Positions 41,901 through 50,582 of a DNA stretch of 64,000 bases are shown piece by piece. The notes below the pieces were generated by a model that was not told the DNA's origin, made no database searches, and was given only the letters and a program-made list of their open reading frames with translations. The stretch lies in the NCBI GenBank assembly GCA_021371935.1, contig JAJFVF010000009.1, forward strand, positions 193,803-257,802, read 5' to 3'. A program made the position numbers and the translations under genes. Every line of letters begins with the position of its first letter. Positions within the stretch are counted from its first letter, which is position 1. The stretch is from a bacterium. Lineage in GTDB: Bacteria > Armatimonadota > UBA5829.

Positions 41901-42551
41901 GTCAATACGGGTGCGATTGCAGAGTATGATCGGATCAAGGAGCGTTGGGACTTTCTCACAGAACAGCGCACCGATCTTGAAAGCGCTCGTGATCAGATAC
42001 TCGATGCCATAAAAGAGATCGACGTCAATACACGCGACCTGTTTATGGACACGTTCAATACGGTCAAGTGCAACTTCGACATTGTTTTCAAGCGCCTCTT
42101 CGGCGGCGGCAAGACCGAACTCACTCTTACCGATCCGGCTGATTTGCTGGAGACGGGCATCGACATAATCGTTCAACCGCCCGGAAAGAAACTTCAGGAT
42201 ATGGCGCTGCTTTCAGGTGGTGAGAGGGCATTGACGGCTACTGCTCTGGTCTTCGCACTATTGATGAGCAAACCCAGCCCGTTTGTATTGATGGACGAGG
42301 TCGATGCGCCTCTTGACGAGAGCAATGTGGAGAAGTTTGCATCGGTGCTTAAAGATTTTTCGATCAACTCGCAGTTCATCGTCGTGACACACAACCGAGC
42401 CACTATGGAAGCCGCCGACAGCCTCTATGGAGTCACAATGCAGGAGCCGGGCATCAGCAAACTGATATCTGTGAAGCTCACCAGCGAAGGTCCGGTCAGC
42501 GATATGCCAGCGTCCGAGACAAACGGTGTTCTGGCCATTACTAAGAACTGA
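38937..42551 (+). CDS. smc: Chromosome segregation protein SMC
   Basis: 1204 residues, the expected length. The N-terminal head has Walker A GPNGSGKSNIADALLWVLG. Two long coiled coils (about 170-500 and 680-1020) flank a hinge (LREMAESHEGFFEGVRSVM through IVPSGAITGGAKK). The C-terminal head has the signature LLSGGERALTATAL and Walker B PFVLMDEVDAPLDE. SMC with ScpA/ScpB organises and segregates the chromosome. Neither scp gene is in the window. It begins 8 bases after hepT, AGGA being part of the hepT stop region. After it, 224 bases lead to the exopolysaccharide operon. Confidence 0.97.
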   Translation: MFVKKIELFGFKTFAEKTVVEMDHGITAIVGPNGSGKSNIADALLWVLGETNVRNIRGQKAVDVIFNGTEKRKALGVAEVSLTLDNTCGTLPLNFNEVTVTRRAYRSGDAEYFINKTRCRLKDIYELFLDTGIGREAYSFITQGEIDAVLSAKSEDRRELLEEAAGIKKYRYRRTEALRKLEKTEANLNRVRDIMAEISGQLEPLAEQAEQAKKFEELQARLREIEIGILIRDLRRYTQNLEDVRSSKEGAAEKIEAYDKQIADLEWEKEKQSTSVKQLEEEVDNSRRVAQGLSANVQRLEGKFALVEERLKSAGSAREQADEDVVALEQKIEEARERIEKLELEVSVSAETEHRAKSASEERAASLANLDRHYEEITRAVTDQKANYLELAKQLAAKRNALQNSRDRVAQLELGLKKYADEIDALNTQKQDAIKLGEKAESQVEKLKASVQGSASEISRLTEERKQAEKELAEFGRKLSDISRDIAARSSRLATLREMAESHEGFFEGVRSVMAARNAGKLRGEFAVVADVINVPKGYETAIEIALGSSVQDVITDTVGEAKQAIAFLKDNRVGRATFLPLDNMSDHRRQVNGRMDPRSGALGIAADLIGYDAKYDPAIRSLLGRTVVAKNIDDAIALSHELDGWNKIVTIDGELIVPSGAITGGAKKNRGPELLARKQEIDSLTSEIKSLEKTQDNLKNDQKKCEIRLSGLRGKIEGGEKSVSESRIALAEHQKRADFAAKDAEQIDRRLDMVALEKDEAELLLKDESESVKRLEDELQAAGKENTDLDQKVAGAEQDIEELAAKRAAEREELMRLNVELASATERTSALRNSLRDANAHIGEMTGSLDARRSQIDGIAVDVTALTADCDNTQVELDRQRQLYAAADASLNELLEKRSQENAMATEIDTSFREATSRRNQLAIDTHDADVKEARLEVQIQQSTERLITEYEVTFEQAMDWPEEIEIERGTAGEVARLRREIKDMGPVNTGAIAEYDRIKERWDFLTEQRTDLESARDQILDAIKEIDVNTRDLFMDTFNTVKCNFDIVFKRLFGGGKTELTLTDPADLLETGIDIIVQPPGKKLQDMALLSGGERALTATALVFALLMSKPSPFVLMDEVDAPLDESNVEKFASVLKDFSINSQFIVVTHNRATMEAADSLYGVTMQEPGISKLISVKLTSEGPVSDMPASETNGVLAITKN

Positions 42552-42711
42552 CCTTGCGCAAACCTTATCAATTCGTATAATAGAATTGGTGAGCCATTTA
42601 TCATATTTCCAGATAAAATGTTATAGCTCTACGGTTTTTGGGTAATTAGACTCGACGGGAACAACTGATGTCGGGTTCGCGTATACAAAGCGTCTGTGTG
42701 TGGTTTTAACC

Positions 42712-42739
42712 TAAAGATGTCGAGCCAGACCGGCGATAA
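42712..42739 (+). promoter_or_regulatory. Candidate sigma-28-like promoter before the exopolysaccharide operon
   Basis: TAAA (42712-42715), 16 bases, GGCGATAA (42732-42739), 36 bases before the wza start. The spacing is identical to the flgF and fliC1 sites, and the -10 differs from the consensus GCCGATAA at one base. Flanking sequence is not conserved with the other two, so it could be fortuitous. Confidence 0.4.
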
Positions 42740-42775
42740 TTGATACTGCGGCGAAATGCAAGGAGGGTTCAATTC

Positions 42776-43780
42776 GTGAGTAGACTTAATGCGGCGCTTA
42801 TAGTATTGGCGCTGTTTAGCTTTGCGTCAATTACATTTGCGGCTGATGGTCAATTGCCCGCTGAAATTCCGAGTGTCCCAACTGAGGTTCAAGGTCAGTC
42901 GAGTGCGCAGCCTGCCAATGATGATGTGCCTGCGGATTACAAGATTGCCGAGGAAGACATTCTGAGAATGGATGTGTGGGGAGAACCACAATTGTCCAAC
43001 ATGGAGATGCAAGTTACCCCGGACGGCAAGATCAATGTGCCATATATAGGCGAGATGCAGGCAAAAGGTCTTACACAATACAAACTGACAGAGCAAATTG
43101 CCGAAAAATTTGTAGGACTTGAAATCCTTATAGACCCAAAGGTTCAGATAAGCCTTATTAATATCCATAAGCCTACAGTGCGTGTATGGGGAGCTGTGAA
43201 CCGTCCCGGTGAAGTGCAGTTCAAAGAGGGCGACAGGGTGATGGATGCTGTTGCCGGTGCAGGCAGTTATGTGATAGACGCTGCATGGCTTGAGAAGGCT
43301 ACTCTCACCAGAAAAGACTCCGAAACAGGCAATTGGATATCTATGCCGGTCGACCTGAAGAAAATGGTGGCGCAAGGCGATCTCACACAGAACTATGAAC
43401 TTCAAAAAGGTGACACTATCTATATTCCCACTGAGGATTACCAGAACAAATTCTATGTGCTCGGGCAAGTTCTGAAACCTGGAATATATGACCTGAAAGA
43501 TAATACAACTGTACTTTCGGCGATCAGTCTTGCCGGAGGAGCAACTGATCGGGGTAGGCTGCGTTCAACCGTTGTTGTGCGTGGTGACCCTAGTAAACCA
43601 GAGCGAGTAGAATGTAACCTAACTGGTCTGTTTGATAAGGGAGATCTCACTCAGGACATTCAACTTCAGCCAGGCGACATTGTTGTAGTACCTGAGACAA
43701 AGACTCCGGATCTGAGTAAAATTGCTTCGTTTATCAGTTCGCTTGTGAACCTCAGCTATCTGCGCAGAAATGGCTTCTAG
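42776..43780 (+). CDS. wza: Wza-type polysaccharide export protein
   Basis: 334 residues. Signal peptide SRLNAALIVLALFSFASITFA. A polysaccharide-export domain begins DYKIAEEDILRMDVWGEPQLS and VTPDGKINVPYIGEMQAKGL. Two SLBB domains follow (RVWGAVNRPGEVQFKEGDRV; FYVLGQVLKPGIYDLKDNTT). The protein would form the outer-membrane channel for exopolysaccharide. There is no lipobox Cys, unlike E. coli Wza. GTG at 42776 with AGGAGG 9 bases upstream is chosen; the TTG frame start at 42740 lies in the promoter. The partner tyrosine kinase gene follows 18 bases downstream. Confidence 0.9.
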   Translation: MSRLNAALIVLALFSFASITFAADGQLPAEIPSVPTEVQGQSSAQPANDDVPADYKIAEEDILRMDVWGEPQLSNMEMQVTPDGKINVPYIGEMQAKGLTQYKLTEQIAEKFVGLEILIDPKVQISLINIHKPTVRVWGAVNRPGEVQFKEGDRVMDAVAGAGSYVIDAAWLEKATLTRKDSETGNWISMPVDLKKMVAQGDLTQNYELQKGDTIYIPTEDYQNKFYVLGQVLKPGIYDLKDNTTVLSAISLAGGATDRGRLRSTVVVRGDPSKPERVECNLTGLFDKGDLTQDIQLQPGDIVVVPETKTPDLSKIASFISSLVNLSYLRRNGF

Positions 43781-43798
43781 GTCGGGGAGGATACGAAT

Positions 43799-45886
43799 TT
43801 GGAATTTTGGCGTTATTATAGGATCATTCGCAGGAGGCGTTGGCTGATTATCCTCGGCATGATAGTCTGTGTGGGTGCTGTCGCTATCAATAATATGCTC
43901 ACACCTCGGCTCTATATGGGGCGAACTACCGTTATGGAGTCTACGGGGATGTCCAGCGAAGGCACACCTATTTATGCTGAGCAGCAGATGATGATGGATG
44001 TTCAGCTCAAACTCTCCAACCTTGGAAACATCGCTACCAGCCAGAGAGTCTTGACCAATGCAGCCGATACCCTACAGGATCTGAACCTATCCTATAAACC
44101 TGAGGAGATCCTTGCAAAAACAAATGTTCAGCCTGTGAAGGATACCAATATTCTTGCGATCGAAGTGACTATGGAAAACCCGCAGGAAGCAAAGATAGCA
44201 GCTGATGTGGTTGCTGCCGAATTCAAGAGGGTCTATGCAGATATAAACAATTCAGCCGTCAGACAAAGTCGGGAATTCATTGAGGCGCAGTTGGAGACGA
44301 CTCGCAAGGCTATGGTCAAGGCACAGACCGCGCTCAGGAAGTATAAAGAGGAAAACGGCATAGTCGCTATCGACCAACAGGGTCAGGCTGCAGTGCAGCG
44401 GCTCACACAGGCGAAAATGGATCTCAACAGGGCGCAGGCGGAAGCCAGCGTAAGTAATGCACGTCTTGAGAAGGTGACCAAAGAGATACAAGGTCTGCCG
44501 GAATACGAGATTTCAAACACACAGACATCACGTGACCCTATATGGCAGCAGTATGCTCAGAATCGTGCCCAGCTGGAGACACAGTTGGCGGAGATGCGCA
44601 CCAGAAGGGGTGATAAGCATCCTGAGGTGATAGGTCTGAAAAAACAGATCAATGACCTCACGGATAATATGAAAGAAACCAAGCAGGATTACATTGCCGC
44701 ACAGACCAAAAGCAAGAGTCAGGTCTATGTGAATACTATGGGCAATTGGGTCAATGCAAAAATCGATGATGTCGGATCCAATGCTCAGGTGCAGGCGATG
44801 AATGTTGTTCTTGACCAAATACACGACGACCTGTCCGTGCTTCCAGAGCAGCAGGCAAAATATGCCGAACTGGAGACGGACGTGACTGCAGCAACCAATA
44901 CATATGGCCTTATGAGAAGCAAACTGGACGAGGCCAAGATCAAGGAACAGCAGTCAAAGAATGAAGTAACTTTGAAGACAATTGATCCAGCTTACTGGGT
45001 ACCGGTCAATCAGCGCAAACCGCTCAAGCTTATATTAGCTCTTCTTCTGAGTCCACTCCTTGGGATTGGCGCGGCATTTCTTCTGCATTATACGGACAAC
45101 AGCATCAGGACTCCAGGCGATGCTGAGAAACTGCTGGGAATGCCGGTGCTTGCGGCTGTGCCTGCATCAAGGGCTCACTCTCTGGCAAGACAGCAGTGTC
45201 CTGAGATTGTTGACATATCTTATCAGATGCTCACATCTAACTTATGGGTCGAAAGCCAGAGTCTGGATTTCAATGCAATAGCGATAATAAGCGCGGAGCC
45301 GGATTCAGGGCGCAGTGTTACAGCGTCCAATTTGGCGGTGGCTTTGGCGAGAGAGGGTGCGCGAGTAGTGTTAGTAGACACTGACTTACGCAAGCCTACT
45401 CAACATTTGATCTTTGAGGTAGATAATAAAGTCGGCTTAACAAACTTGTTGAGTGGCACTGCCTCGTTGGAAGAAGTTATGGTACCGACAAGGGTTCAGG
45501 GCCTTCTTCTGGTTCCGAGTGGACCGGTACCCGAAAATCCAGTGAAGTTTCTGCGCTCGCCTGAAATGAAGAGCTTCTCCGATGAGGTCAAATCATTGGC
45601 TGATTTCGTCATATATGACACTCCTGCAGCCGTTACATTTCCTGATCCGATACTTGTTGCAGCTCAGGTCGGAAATGCAATTGTGGTGCATTCAGCAGGC
45701 CGCGTGCCAAGAGGCAGCGAAGCTGAGCTTAGGTCGAGATTGGCTTCAGTTGATGTTCATGAGCTCGGAGCAGTACTCAATAAGGTGAAGCGAGAAGACA
45801 GCAGCGGATATTTCCATTACAATCGATCATATGTTGGTATAGATACTGCCAAGCTGCACGCCGGCAGGAAAGCTATTCGATCTTGA
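43799..45886 (+). CDS. Wzc-like polysaccharide co-polymerase fused to a BY-kinase domain
   Basis: 695 residues. N-terminal helix (WLIILGMIVCVGAVAINNML), long periplasmic coiled coils (residues 150-400, e.g. LETTRKAMVKAQTALRKYKE), second helix (ILALLLSPLLGIGAAFLLHY) and a C-terminal bacterial tyrosine-kinase domain. The Walker A reads SAEPDSGRSVTASNLA, so the usual lysine is Arg505 (codon CGC at 45311). Walker A' is VVLVDTDLRKP and the C-terminus holds tyrosines 671, 674 and 678 for autophosphorylation. It controls chain length and export together with Wza. TTG start at 43799 follows GGGGAGG by 8 bases. The Lys-to-Arg change would be expected to weaken ATP binding. Confidence 0.88.
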   Translation: MEFWRYYRIIRRRRWLIILGMIVCVGAVAINNMLTPRLYMGRTTVMESTGMSSEGTPIYAEQQMMMDVQLKLSNLGNIATSQRVLTNAADTLQDLNLSYKPEEILAKTNVQPVKDTNILAIEVTMENPQEAKIAADVVAAEFKRVYADINNSAVRQSREFIEAQLETTRKAMVKAQTALRKYKEENGIVAIDQQGQAAVQRLTQAKMDLNRAQAEASVSNARLEKVTKEIQGLPEYEISNTQTSRDPIWQQYAQNRAQLETQLAEMRTRRGDKHPEVIGLKKQINDLTDNMKETKQDYIAAQTKSKSQVYVNTMGNWVNAKIDDVGSNAQVQAMNVVLDQIHDDLSVLPEQQAKYAELETDVTAATNTYGLMRSKLDEAKIKEQQSKNEVTLKTIDPAYWVPVNQRKPLKLILALLLSPLLGIGAAFLLHYTDNSIRTPGDAEKLLGMPVLAAVPASRAHSLARQQCPEIVDISYQMLTSNLWVESQSLDFNAIAIISAEPDSGRSVTASNLAVALAREGARVVLVDTDLRKPTQHLIFEVDNKVGLTNLLSGTASLEEVMVPTRVQGLLLVPSGPVPENPVKFLRSPEMKSFSDEVKSLADFVIYDTPAAVTFPDPILVAAQVGNAIVVHSAGRVPRGSEAELRSRLASVDVHELGAVLNKVKREDSSGYFHYNRSYVGIDTAKLHAGRKAIRS

Positions 45887-46000
45887 TAAGTGTTGAGAAT
45901 GTGTGGATGTTACCCAAATAGGCTGATGTAGTCAATGCCGGACGATCCCTTGCTGATATGCGGCAGGGGTTCGTTAGTTCTGTGCACCATTGGGACAGTT

Positions 46001-46079
46001 TAGCCCGGATTATGCGCTTCCTGTATAATCCTGAGGCTCTGAGAGCATTCTTCACGCTCCCCGTGAAGAATGCGGGCTA
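46001..46079 (+). repeat. Dispersed double-hairpin element, copy 5
   Basis: TAGCCCGGATTATGCG at the left and GCGGGCTA at the right form matching terminal inverted repeats. Hairpin A (GGATTATGCG/TGTATAATCC) has lost symmetry in the tip. Hairpin B, GCATTCTTCACG/CGTGAAGAATGC (46047-46074), carries compensatory changes T-to-C and A-to-G, preserving the stem. It splits the exopolysaccharide operon after wzc. Confidence 0.85.
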
Positions 46080-46237
46080 CTGTATCCATTGGTTGATATC
46101 CTGCAAGTCAGGCAAATGATTCATTTGTGGAATATATCTATGAGGATGTCTATTTCCATCAAGCAGTTTGGGAATCATCGGTCATTATTATTGGTATTAG
46201 AAGAGTTGGAAGTAAAGCGGATTACGGAGGACTGGGA

Positions 46238-46894
46238 ATGCCTGAGATCATATTAGGCAAGGATGCAAAGATAGATGATGGTGTAAAGCTCGGCTATTTG
46301 ACAGGTCGCAAGATCAAGGATCATACACTGCGCATAGGTAACGATGCGTGTATACGTTTCGGTACTGTCATTTACGGTGGGACCACAATAGGAAACCGTC
46401 TTGCCACAGGCCACAATGTCACGATACGTGAAGAAAACGATATCGGTGACGGTTTCAATGTCTGGAACTGCACCACTATAGACTACGGATGCAAGATCGG
46501 AAATAACGTAAAAATTCACTGTAACTGCTATATCGCGCAGTTTACTGTGGTTGAGGACAATGCCTTTATGGCTCCAGGAGTCACGATAGCCAATGATATT
46601 CATCCCGGCTGTGAGTTTTCGGGTCAGTGCATGCATGGTCCACACATCGAAGAAGGAGTTGAGATCGGCGTTAACGTGACGATCCTTCCATTTGTGCGCA
46701 TAGGTGCGCATTCGGTTATCGGTTCGGGTGCAGTTGTCACAAAAGATATTCCTGCAGGATCGGTGGTTGTGGGTAATCCCGGTCGAGTGATCTGCACAAT
46801 TCATGACTTAAAATGTCAGTCCGGGTTGACAGATGAGCCTTATAAAGATATACTTCTAAATGGCTCCATGGAACCCCCACAGGATCAGAGGTGA
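46238..46894 (+). CDS. Left-handed beta-helix acyltransferase (WlbB-like)
   Basis: 218 residues. Hexapeptide-repeat pattern [LIV]GxxxxI throughout: [93 protein letters not shown]. This is the LbH acyltransferase fold of WbbJ/WlbB-type enzymes, which acetylate the 3-amino group of a nucleotide sugar. The start at 46238 follows GGAGG by 7 bases; the open frame from 46127 has no site. It lies 3 bases from the aminotransferase and forms a sugar-modifying set with the dehydrogenase downstream. Confidence 0.88.
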   Translation: MPEIILGKDAKIDDGVKLGYLTGRKIKDHTLRIGNDACIRFGTVIYGGTTIGNRLATGHNVTIREENDIGDGFNVWNCTTIDYGCKIGNNVKIHCNCYIAQFTVVEDNAFMAPGVTIANDIHPGCEFSGQCMHGPHIEEGVEIGVNVTILPFVRIGAHSVIGSGAVVTKDIPAGSVVVGNPGRVICTIHDLKCQSGLTDEPYKDILLNGSMEPPQDQR

Positions 46895-46896
46895 AT

Positions 46897-47997
46897 ATGG
46901 TTCCCCTTATTGATTTAAAGATTCAGCACAAATCCATCGCATCAGAGATTGAAGCCGCCATAAAGAAGGTCTGTGACAACACCGCATTTATTCTCAGTGA
47001 TGAGATGAAGCAGTTCGAGTCCGAATTTGCTGCTTACTGCGGGGCAAAGCACGGCATTGGTGTTGCGAATGGAACTGAGGCGTTGTTTCTGGCATTATTG
47101 GCTCTCGGAATCGGCTCCGGCGATGAAGTTATTGTTCCCTCGAACACATTTATTGCAACGGCTGCGGCAGTTTCTCATACGGGTGCGAAGCCTGTTTTTG
47201 TCGATTGTGATCCTGAGACCTATTGCATCGACTGTGCCAAGATTTGTTCGGCCATAACCGACAAGACTAAGGCAATTATGCCGGTTCACCTGTATGGGCA
47301 TCCGGCAGACATGGACGCGATTATGAGTATTGCTCGCGGCAGTGGTCTCAAGGTGATCGAGGATTGTGCTCAGGCGCATGGCACGCATTACAAAAGTAAG
47401 CAGGTGGGTTCCATTGGTGATGCAGCCGGGTTCAGTTTTTACCCGAGCAAGACGCTGGGCGCATATGGCGATGCCGGTATGGTTATGACCAACTCTGATG
47501 AGGTTGCAGATAAGTTGCGACTTCTCAGAGACAATGGACGAACGACATGGTACGAGCATGCAATTATCGGGTATAACTCGAGACTGGATGGCATGCAGGC
47601 AGCCATATTGAGGGTGAAGCTGAAGTATCTGGACAAGTGGGTCGAGGCAAGGCGGGCGCATGCGAAGGCGTATAATGAGCTGCTTTCGGATGTTAATGGA
47701 TTGGTATTGCCGATCGAGAAGCCGTATGCTCAGCACTCGTATTATGTATACGTGGTGCGCGCGGCGGATCGAGACTCATTTATGGCAAAGCTCAAGGAAA
47801 ATGGCATAGGTTGTGGGATTCATTACCCGCTGCCTTTGCATCTGCAGCCAGCGTTTAGTTTCCTCGGCGGCAAACAGGGTGACAACCCAGTAGCTGAGGA
47901 TTATGCAGGGCATATAGTTTCGATACCGATGTTCCCGGAGCTTACGTCTGAGCAGGTAGCTGAGGCCGCCAAAGTAATCAAAGAAGCCGCCAAATAA
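46897..47997 (+). CDS. DegT/DnrJ/EryC1/StrS-type sugar aminotransferase
   Basis: 366 residues. The PLP lysine is in [18 protein letters not shown], preceded by [22 protein letters not shown], the hallmark of StrS-type aminotransferases. The N-terminal [14 protein letters not shown] matches the family. It converts a keto-sugar nucleotide to an amino sugar, probably at C3 given its LbH acetyltransferase partner and the Gfo/Idh dehydrogenase. The ATG at 46897 (AGAGG 6 bases before) is preferred over the overlapping GTG at 46891. The reading frames are tightly packed with the acetyltransferase. Confidence 0.92.
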   Translation: MVPLIDLKIQHKSIASEIEAAIKKVCDNTAFILSDEMKQFESEFAAYCGAKHGIGVANGTEALFLALLALGIGSGDEVIVPSNTFIATAAAVSHTGAKPVFVDCDPETYCIDCAKICSAITDKTKAIMPVHLYGHPADMDAIMSIARGSGLKVIEDCAQAHGTHYKSKQVGSIGDAAGFSFYPSKTLGAYGDAGMVMTNSDEVADKLRLLRDNGRTTWYEHAIIGYNSRLDGMQAAILRVKLKYLDKWVEARRAHAKAYNELLSDVNGLVLPIEKPYAQHSYYVYVVRAADRDSFMAKLKENGIGCGIHYPLPLHLQPAFSFLGGKQGDNPVAEDYAGHIVSIPMFPELTSEQVAEAAKVIKEAAK

Positions 47998-48078
47998 AAA
48001 ATAGTCAATATAAAATACCCAATATTAAATTAGAAGAGCGGCTCTGGCAGGATGATGAAAAGGATAGGGAGTAGCACT

Positions 48079-48783
48079 ATGGCAACGGTGGAAGGCACCG
48101 CTGCGAATGAAAACGGCACGCGGGTATACAGCGTGAGGAAAATTAGGCAGTATAAATCCAAGCGCATATTGGACCTGATTGCAGCGTCTTTGGGTCTTGT
48201 ATTGTCTGCACCTCTGGCAGCCGTTGTTTCTTTACTTATTAAAATTTCGAGCCCAGGTCCAATTCTGTTCAAGCAGGTCAGAATAGGCAAAGGCGGCGAG
48301 AAGTTTATATTCTATAAGTTTCGCAGTATGCGCGTTGACTGCGATGATTCTTCGCATCGAAAGTATATGAAGCTCTTCATTGAAGGAAATGAGGAAGAGC
48401 TCAAGAGTTTCAATCAGCGCGGCAAAAAGATATATAAGATGACGTGTGATGACAGGGTTACCGCGGTAGGCAGGTTCCTCAGGCGCACAAGCCTTGATGA
48501 ACTGCCGCAGTTATTAAACGTGCTCAAGGGCGATATGAGCATGGTCGGTCCGAGACCGCATATACCTTATGAGGTGGACTTGTATCAAGACTGGCACCGC
48601 CGCAGGCTGCAGGGGCTGCCTGGAATAACTGGCTGGTGGCAGATACATGGACGCAGCAGGGTTACATTCGACGAAAGCGTAAAGATGGATATTTGGTATC
48701 TTGAGCACCAATCGGTCATACTCGACATACGGATTATGCTGCGCACTATTACCAAAGCCATCGTCGGGCGTGGAGCCTGTTAA
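48079..48783 (+). CDS. Initiating undecaprenyl-phosphate sugar phosphotransferase (monotopic PGT)
   Basis: 234 residues. A single hydrophobic re-entrant helix (LDLIAASLGLVLSAPLAAVV) precedes the catalytic domain: FKQVRIGKGGEKFIFYKFRS, then FLRRTSLDELPQLLNVLKGD, SMVGPRPHIP and LPGITGWWQIHGRSRVTFDE, all invariant in WcaJ/PglC-type transferases. It moves a sugar phosphate from a UDP-sugar to undecaprenyl phosphate, starting exopolysaccharide synthesis. It lacks the additional N-terminal four-helix domain of WcaJ. The ATG at 48079 has GGGAG 9 bases upstream; an in-frame ATG at 48052 is also possible. Confidence 0.9.
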   Translation: MATVEGTAANENGTRVYSVRKIRQYKSKRILDLIAASLGLVLSAPLAAVVSLLIKISSPGPILFKQVRIGKGGEKFIFYKFRSMRVDCDDSSHRKYMKLFIEGNEEELKSFNQRGKKIYKMTCDDRVTAVGRFLRRTSLDELPQLLNVLKGDMSMVGPRPHIPYEVDLYQDWHRRRLQGLPGITGWWQIHGRSRVTFDESVKMDIWYLEHQSVILDIRIMLRTITKAIVGRGAC

Positions 48784-48819
48784 CTAAATTCAGAAATCTT
48801 CTTTTGGCAGGGAGAACTA

Positions 48820-49830
48820 ATGGGCATAAAAGTAGGTGTTGTCGGGGCTGGCTACTGGGGTCCCAACATTATCAGAAACTTCAATCAGATTCCCACTTGT
48901 GAGATGGCAATATGCTGTGACAAGGATACAAAGCGTCTTGCGCATATGAGTCGGCTTTATCCGAATCTGAAGACGACTACAGACTTCGATGACATCATAA
49001 ACGATCCGACAATAGATGCCGTTGCTGTATGCACTCATGTGTCGGCTCATTACTTGCTGGCAAAGAAAGCGTTGGAGGCGGGCAAGCATGTCCTGGTCGA
49101 AAAACCTCTCACAGCCAAAGTCAGCGAGGCTCAGGAACTGGTCGATCTGGCAAAGAAAAACGGCAAAGTCCTTATGGTTGACCACACGTTCGAGTATACC
49201 GCCGGCGTCAACAAGATGAAGGAAGTCATCGAGAGCGGAATACTTGGCGATGTGCTTTATGTTAATTGTGCCAGGCTTAACCTCGGCATATTCCAGCGGG
49301 ATATAAATGTCGTGTGGGACCTTGCGCCGCATGATCTTTCTGTGATCCTCTATGCCACCGGTCTCAAGCCTAAGAGTGTAAGGACAGTCGGAATGAAGCT
49401 CCTGCATCCAAAGGTGGAGGATGCGGCTTTCGTGACGCTGAAGTGCGACAACAACGCAAGTGCGGTTATCCATGTGAGTTGGGTCGACCCGCGAAAGGTG
49501 CGGACTGTAAGTGTGGTCGGCACAAAACAGATGCTGGTATATGACGATCTGGACCCACTCGCCAAGATTCAGATATATGACAAGGGCGTCGAAAATCCGC
49601 CGCACTACGACACTTTCGGCGAGTTCCTGTGTTCATATCACTATGGTGACATACTTATGCCTCGCCTGCAGGAGGCGGAGCCGCTGTCTGTTATGTGCAA
49701 GCATTTTCTGGAGTGCTGCGAGACCGGCAAAAAGCCGCGCAGTTCCGGCGAGAGCGGCTTGAACATGGTAAAAATCCTTGCGGCATCGGATGAGTCCATC
49801 GCAAAAGGCGGCATGGAGATATCCATCTGA
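48820..49830 (+). CDS. Gfo/Idh/MocA-family sugar dehydrogenase (WlbA-like)
   Basis: 336 residues. N-terminal NAD-binding motif VGVVGAGYWGPNIIRN, then VAVCTHVSAHYLLAKKALEA and KHVLVEKPLTAKVSEAQELV, in which EKP carries the catalytic Lys. The His of WDLAPHDLS is typical of these enzymes. Together with the aminotransferase and the LbH acetyltransferase it forms a set like WlbA-WlbE-WlbB that makes 2,3-diacetamido-2,3-dideoxy uronic acids. The precise sugar is inference. No polymerase or flippase is in the window. Confidence 0.88.
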   Translation: MGIKVGVVGAGYWGPNIIRNFNQIPTCEMAICCDKDTKRLAHMSRLYPNLKTTTDFDDIINDPTIDAVAVCTHVSAHYLLAKKALEAGKHVLVEKPLTAKVSEAQELVDLAKKNGKVLMVDHTFEYTAGVNKMKEVIESGILGDVLYVNCARLNLGIFQRDINVVWDLAPHDLSVILYATGLKPKSVRTVGMKLLHPKVEDAAFVTLKCDNNASAVIHVSWVDPRKVRTVSVVGTKQMLVYDDLDPLAKIQIYDKGVENPPHYDTFGEFLCSYHYGDILMPRLQEAEPLSVMCKHFLECCETGKKPRSSGESGLNMVKILAASDESIAKGGMEISI

Positions 49831-49883
49831 TTTGGTATTTAGTATATTGTATTGGTTATTTATGCATGATGCGGACTAGCTCG

Positions 49884-49917
49884 ACGGCTTCAGTCACCGT
49901 ACGGTGACTGAAGCCGT
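49884..49917. terminator. Perfect 34-base palindrome between converging genes
   Basis: ACGGCTTCAGTCACCGT followed at once by its exact reverse complement, with no spacer. As RNA it would fold with a minimal loop. No clear U-tract follows on either strand (TATGTC on the right). It lies between the dehydrogenase and the convergent GNAT gene and could be a bidirectional terminator or a dimer binding site. Confidence 0.55.
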
Positions 49918-49934
49918 TATGTCTTTCAAAATCC

Positions 49935-50402
49935 CTATAGGTCGGCTTCCATCTCTACCAGTCTCAGTTCTTTTACCCTCTCCCGTCTGCCCGTATCCTT
50001 AAACCCGACTGAGCTCCAGAACGCAAGCGCCGGTTCGTTATTAACGTAGACATTGGCGATGATAGTCTTGTGTCTGCCGAGTGATCGAGCATGCTCTTTT
50101 ACCTTTTCCACGGCCATATGCCCGAATTTACGTCTGCGATGCAGTGGGCGGATATAAAATTCATCGATGCGATAGCTCAGCGTGATATCGCGCATAAAGC
50201 AAAAACCTATAGGCTCGTGGTCATAGAGGATTATAAACGGCACACAGTGTTCGTCTTGCCAGAAGTAGTCGAAGCAGGGGTAATGATATGCTCCACCGCG
50301 GCGTTTCTCGTGGTCGTATTCGGACAGCTCGTGAGCATATTCCTGATACATTTCCCAGAGTTTTTCCTTGCTCTCCTCGGGTGCTACTATGATCTCGATC
50401 AT
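49935..50402 (-). CDS. GNAT-family N-acetyltransferase
   Basis: 155 residues. The acetyl-CoA pyrophosphate loop is RRRKFGHMAVEKVKEHA (RxxxxG), preceded by a YIRPLHRR motif typical of the family, and the C-terminal region NNEPALAFWSSVGFKDTGRR matches motif B. The substrate cannot be deduced. GGAGCAGG lies upstream of the ATG on the minus strand. It is convergent with the exopolysaccharide operon across the 34-base palindrome. Confidence 0.88.
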   Translation of the reverse strand: MIEIIVAPEESKEKLWEMYQEYAHELSEYDHEKRRGGAYHYPCFDYFWQDEHCVPFIILYDHEPIGFCFMRDITLSYRIDEFYIRPLHRRRKFGHMAVEKVKEHARSLGRHKTIIANVYVNNEPALAFWSSVGFKDTGRRERVKELRLVEMEADL

Positions 50403-50582
50403 GGTTGACCTGCTCCTTTCGCACTTTGGAGTACTGCCTACTTATACGTTTCGGATCGCTGTTCCTTCCATTTATATGCCTACACAAAAAATGAAGGATT
50501 GTTTCAGGTTACAAAAGAACGCTGTCATGTAATGTCGAGCTGAGATGATTCTCGTCAATTCCCTGTAAAGGAGAAAAGTGCA

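Noticed and set aside
42552-42711. Riboswitch or terminator after smc
   Set aside because: Only a short AATTC/GAATT inverted repeat around TATAAT was seen; no U-tract or known aptamer.
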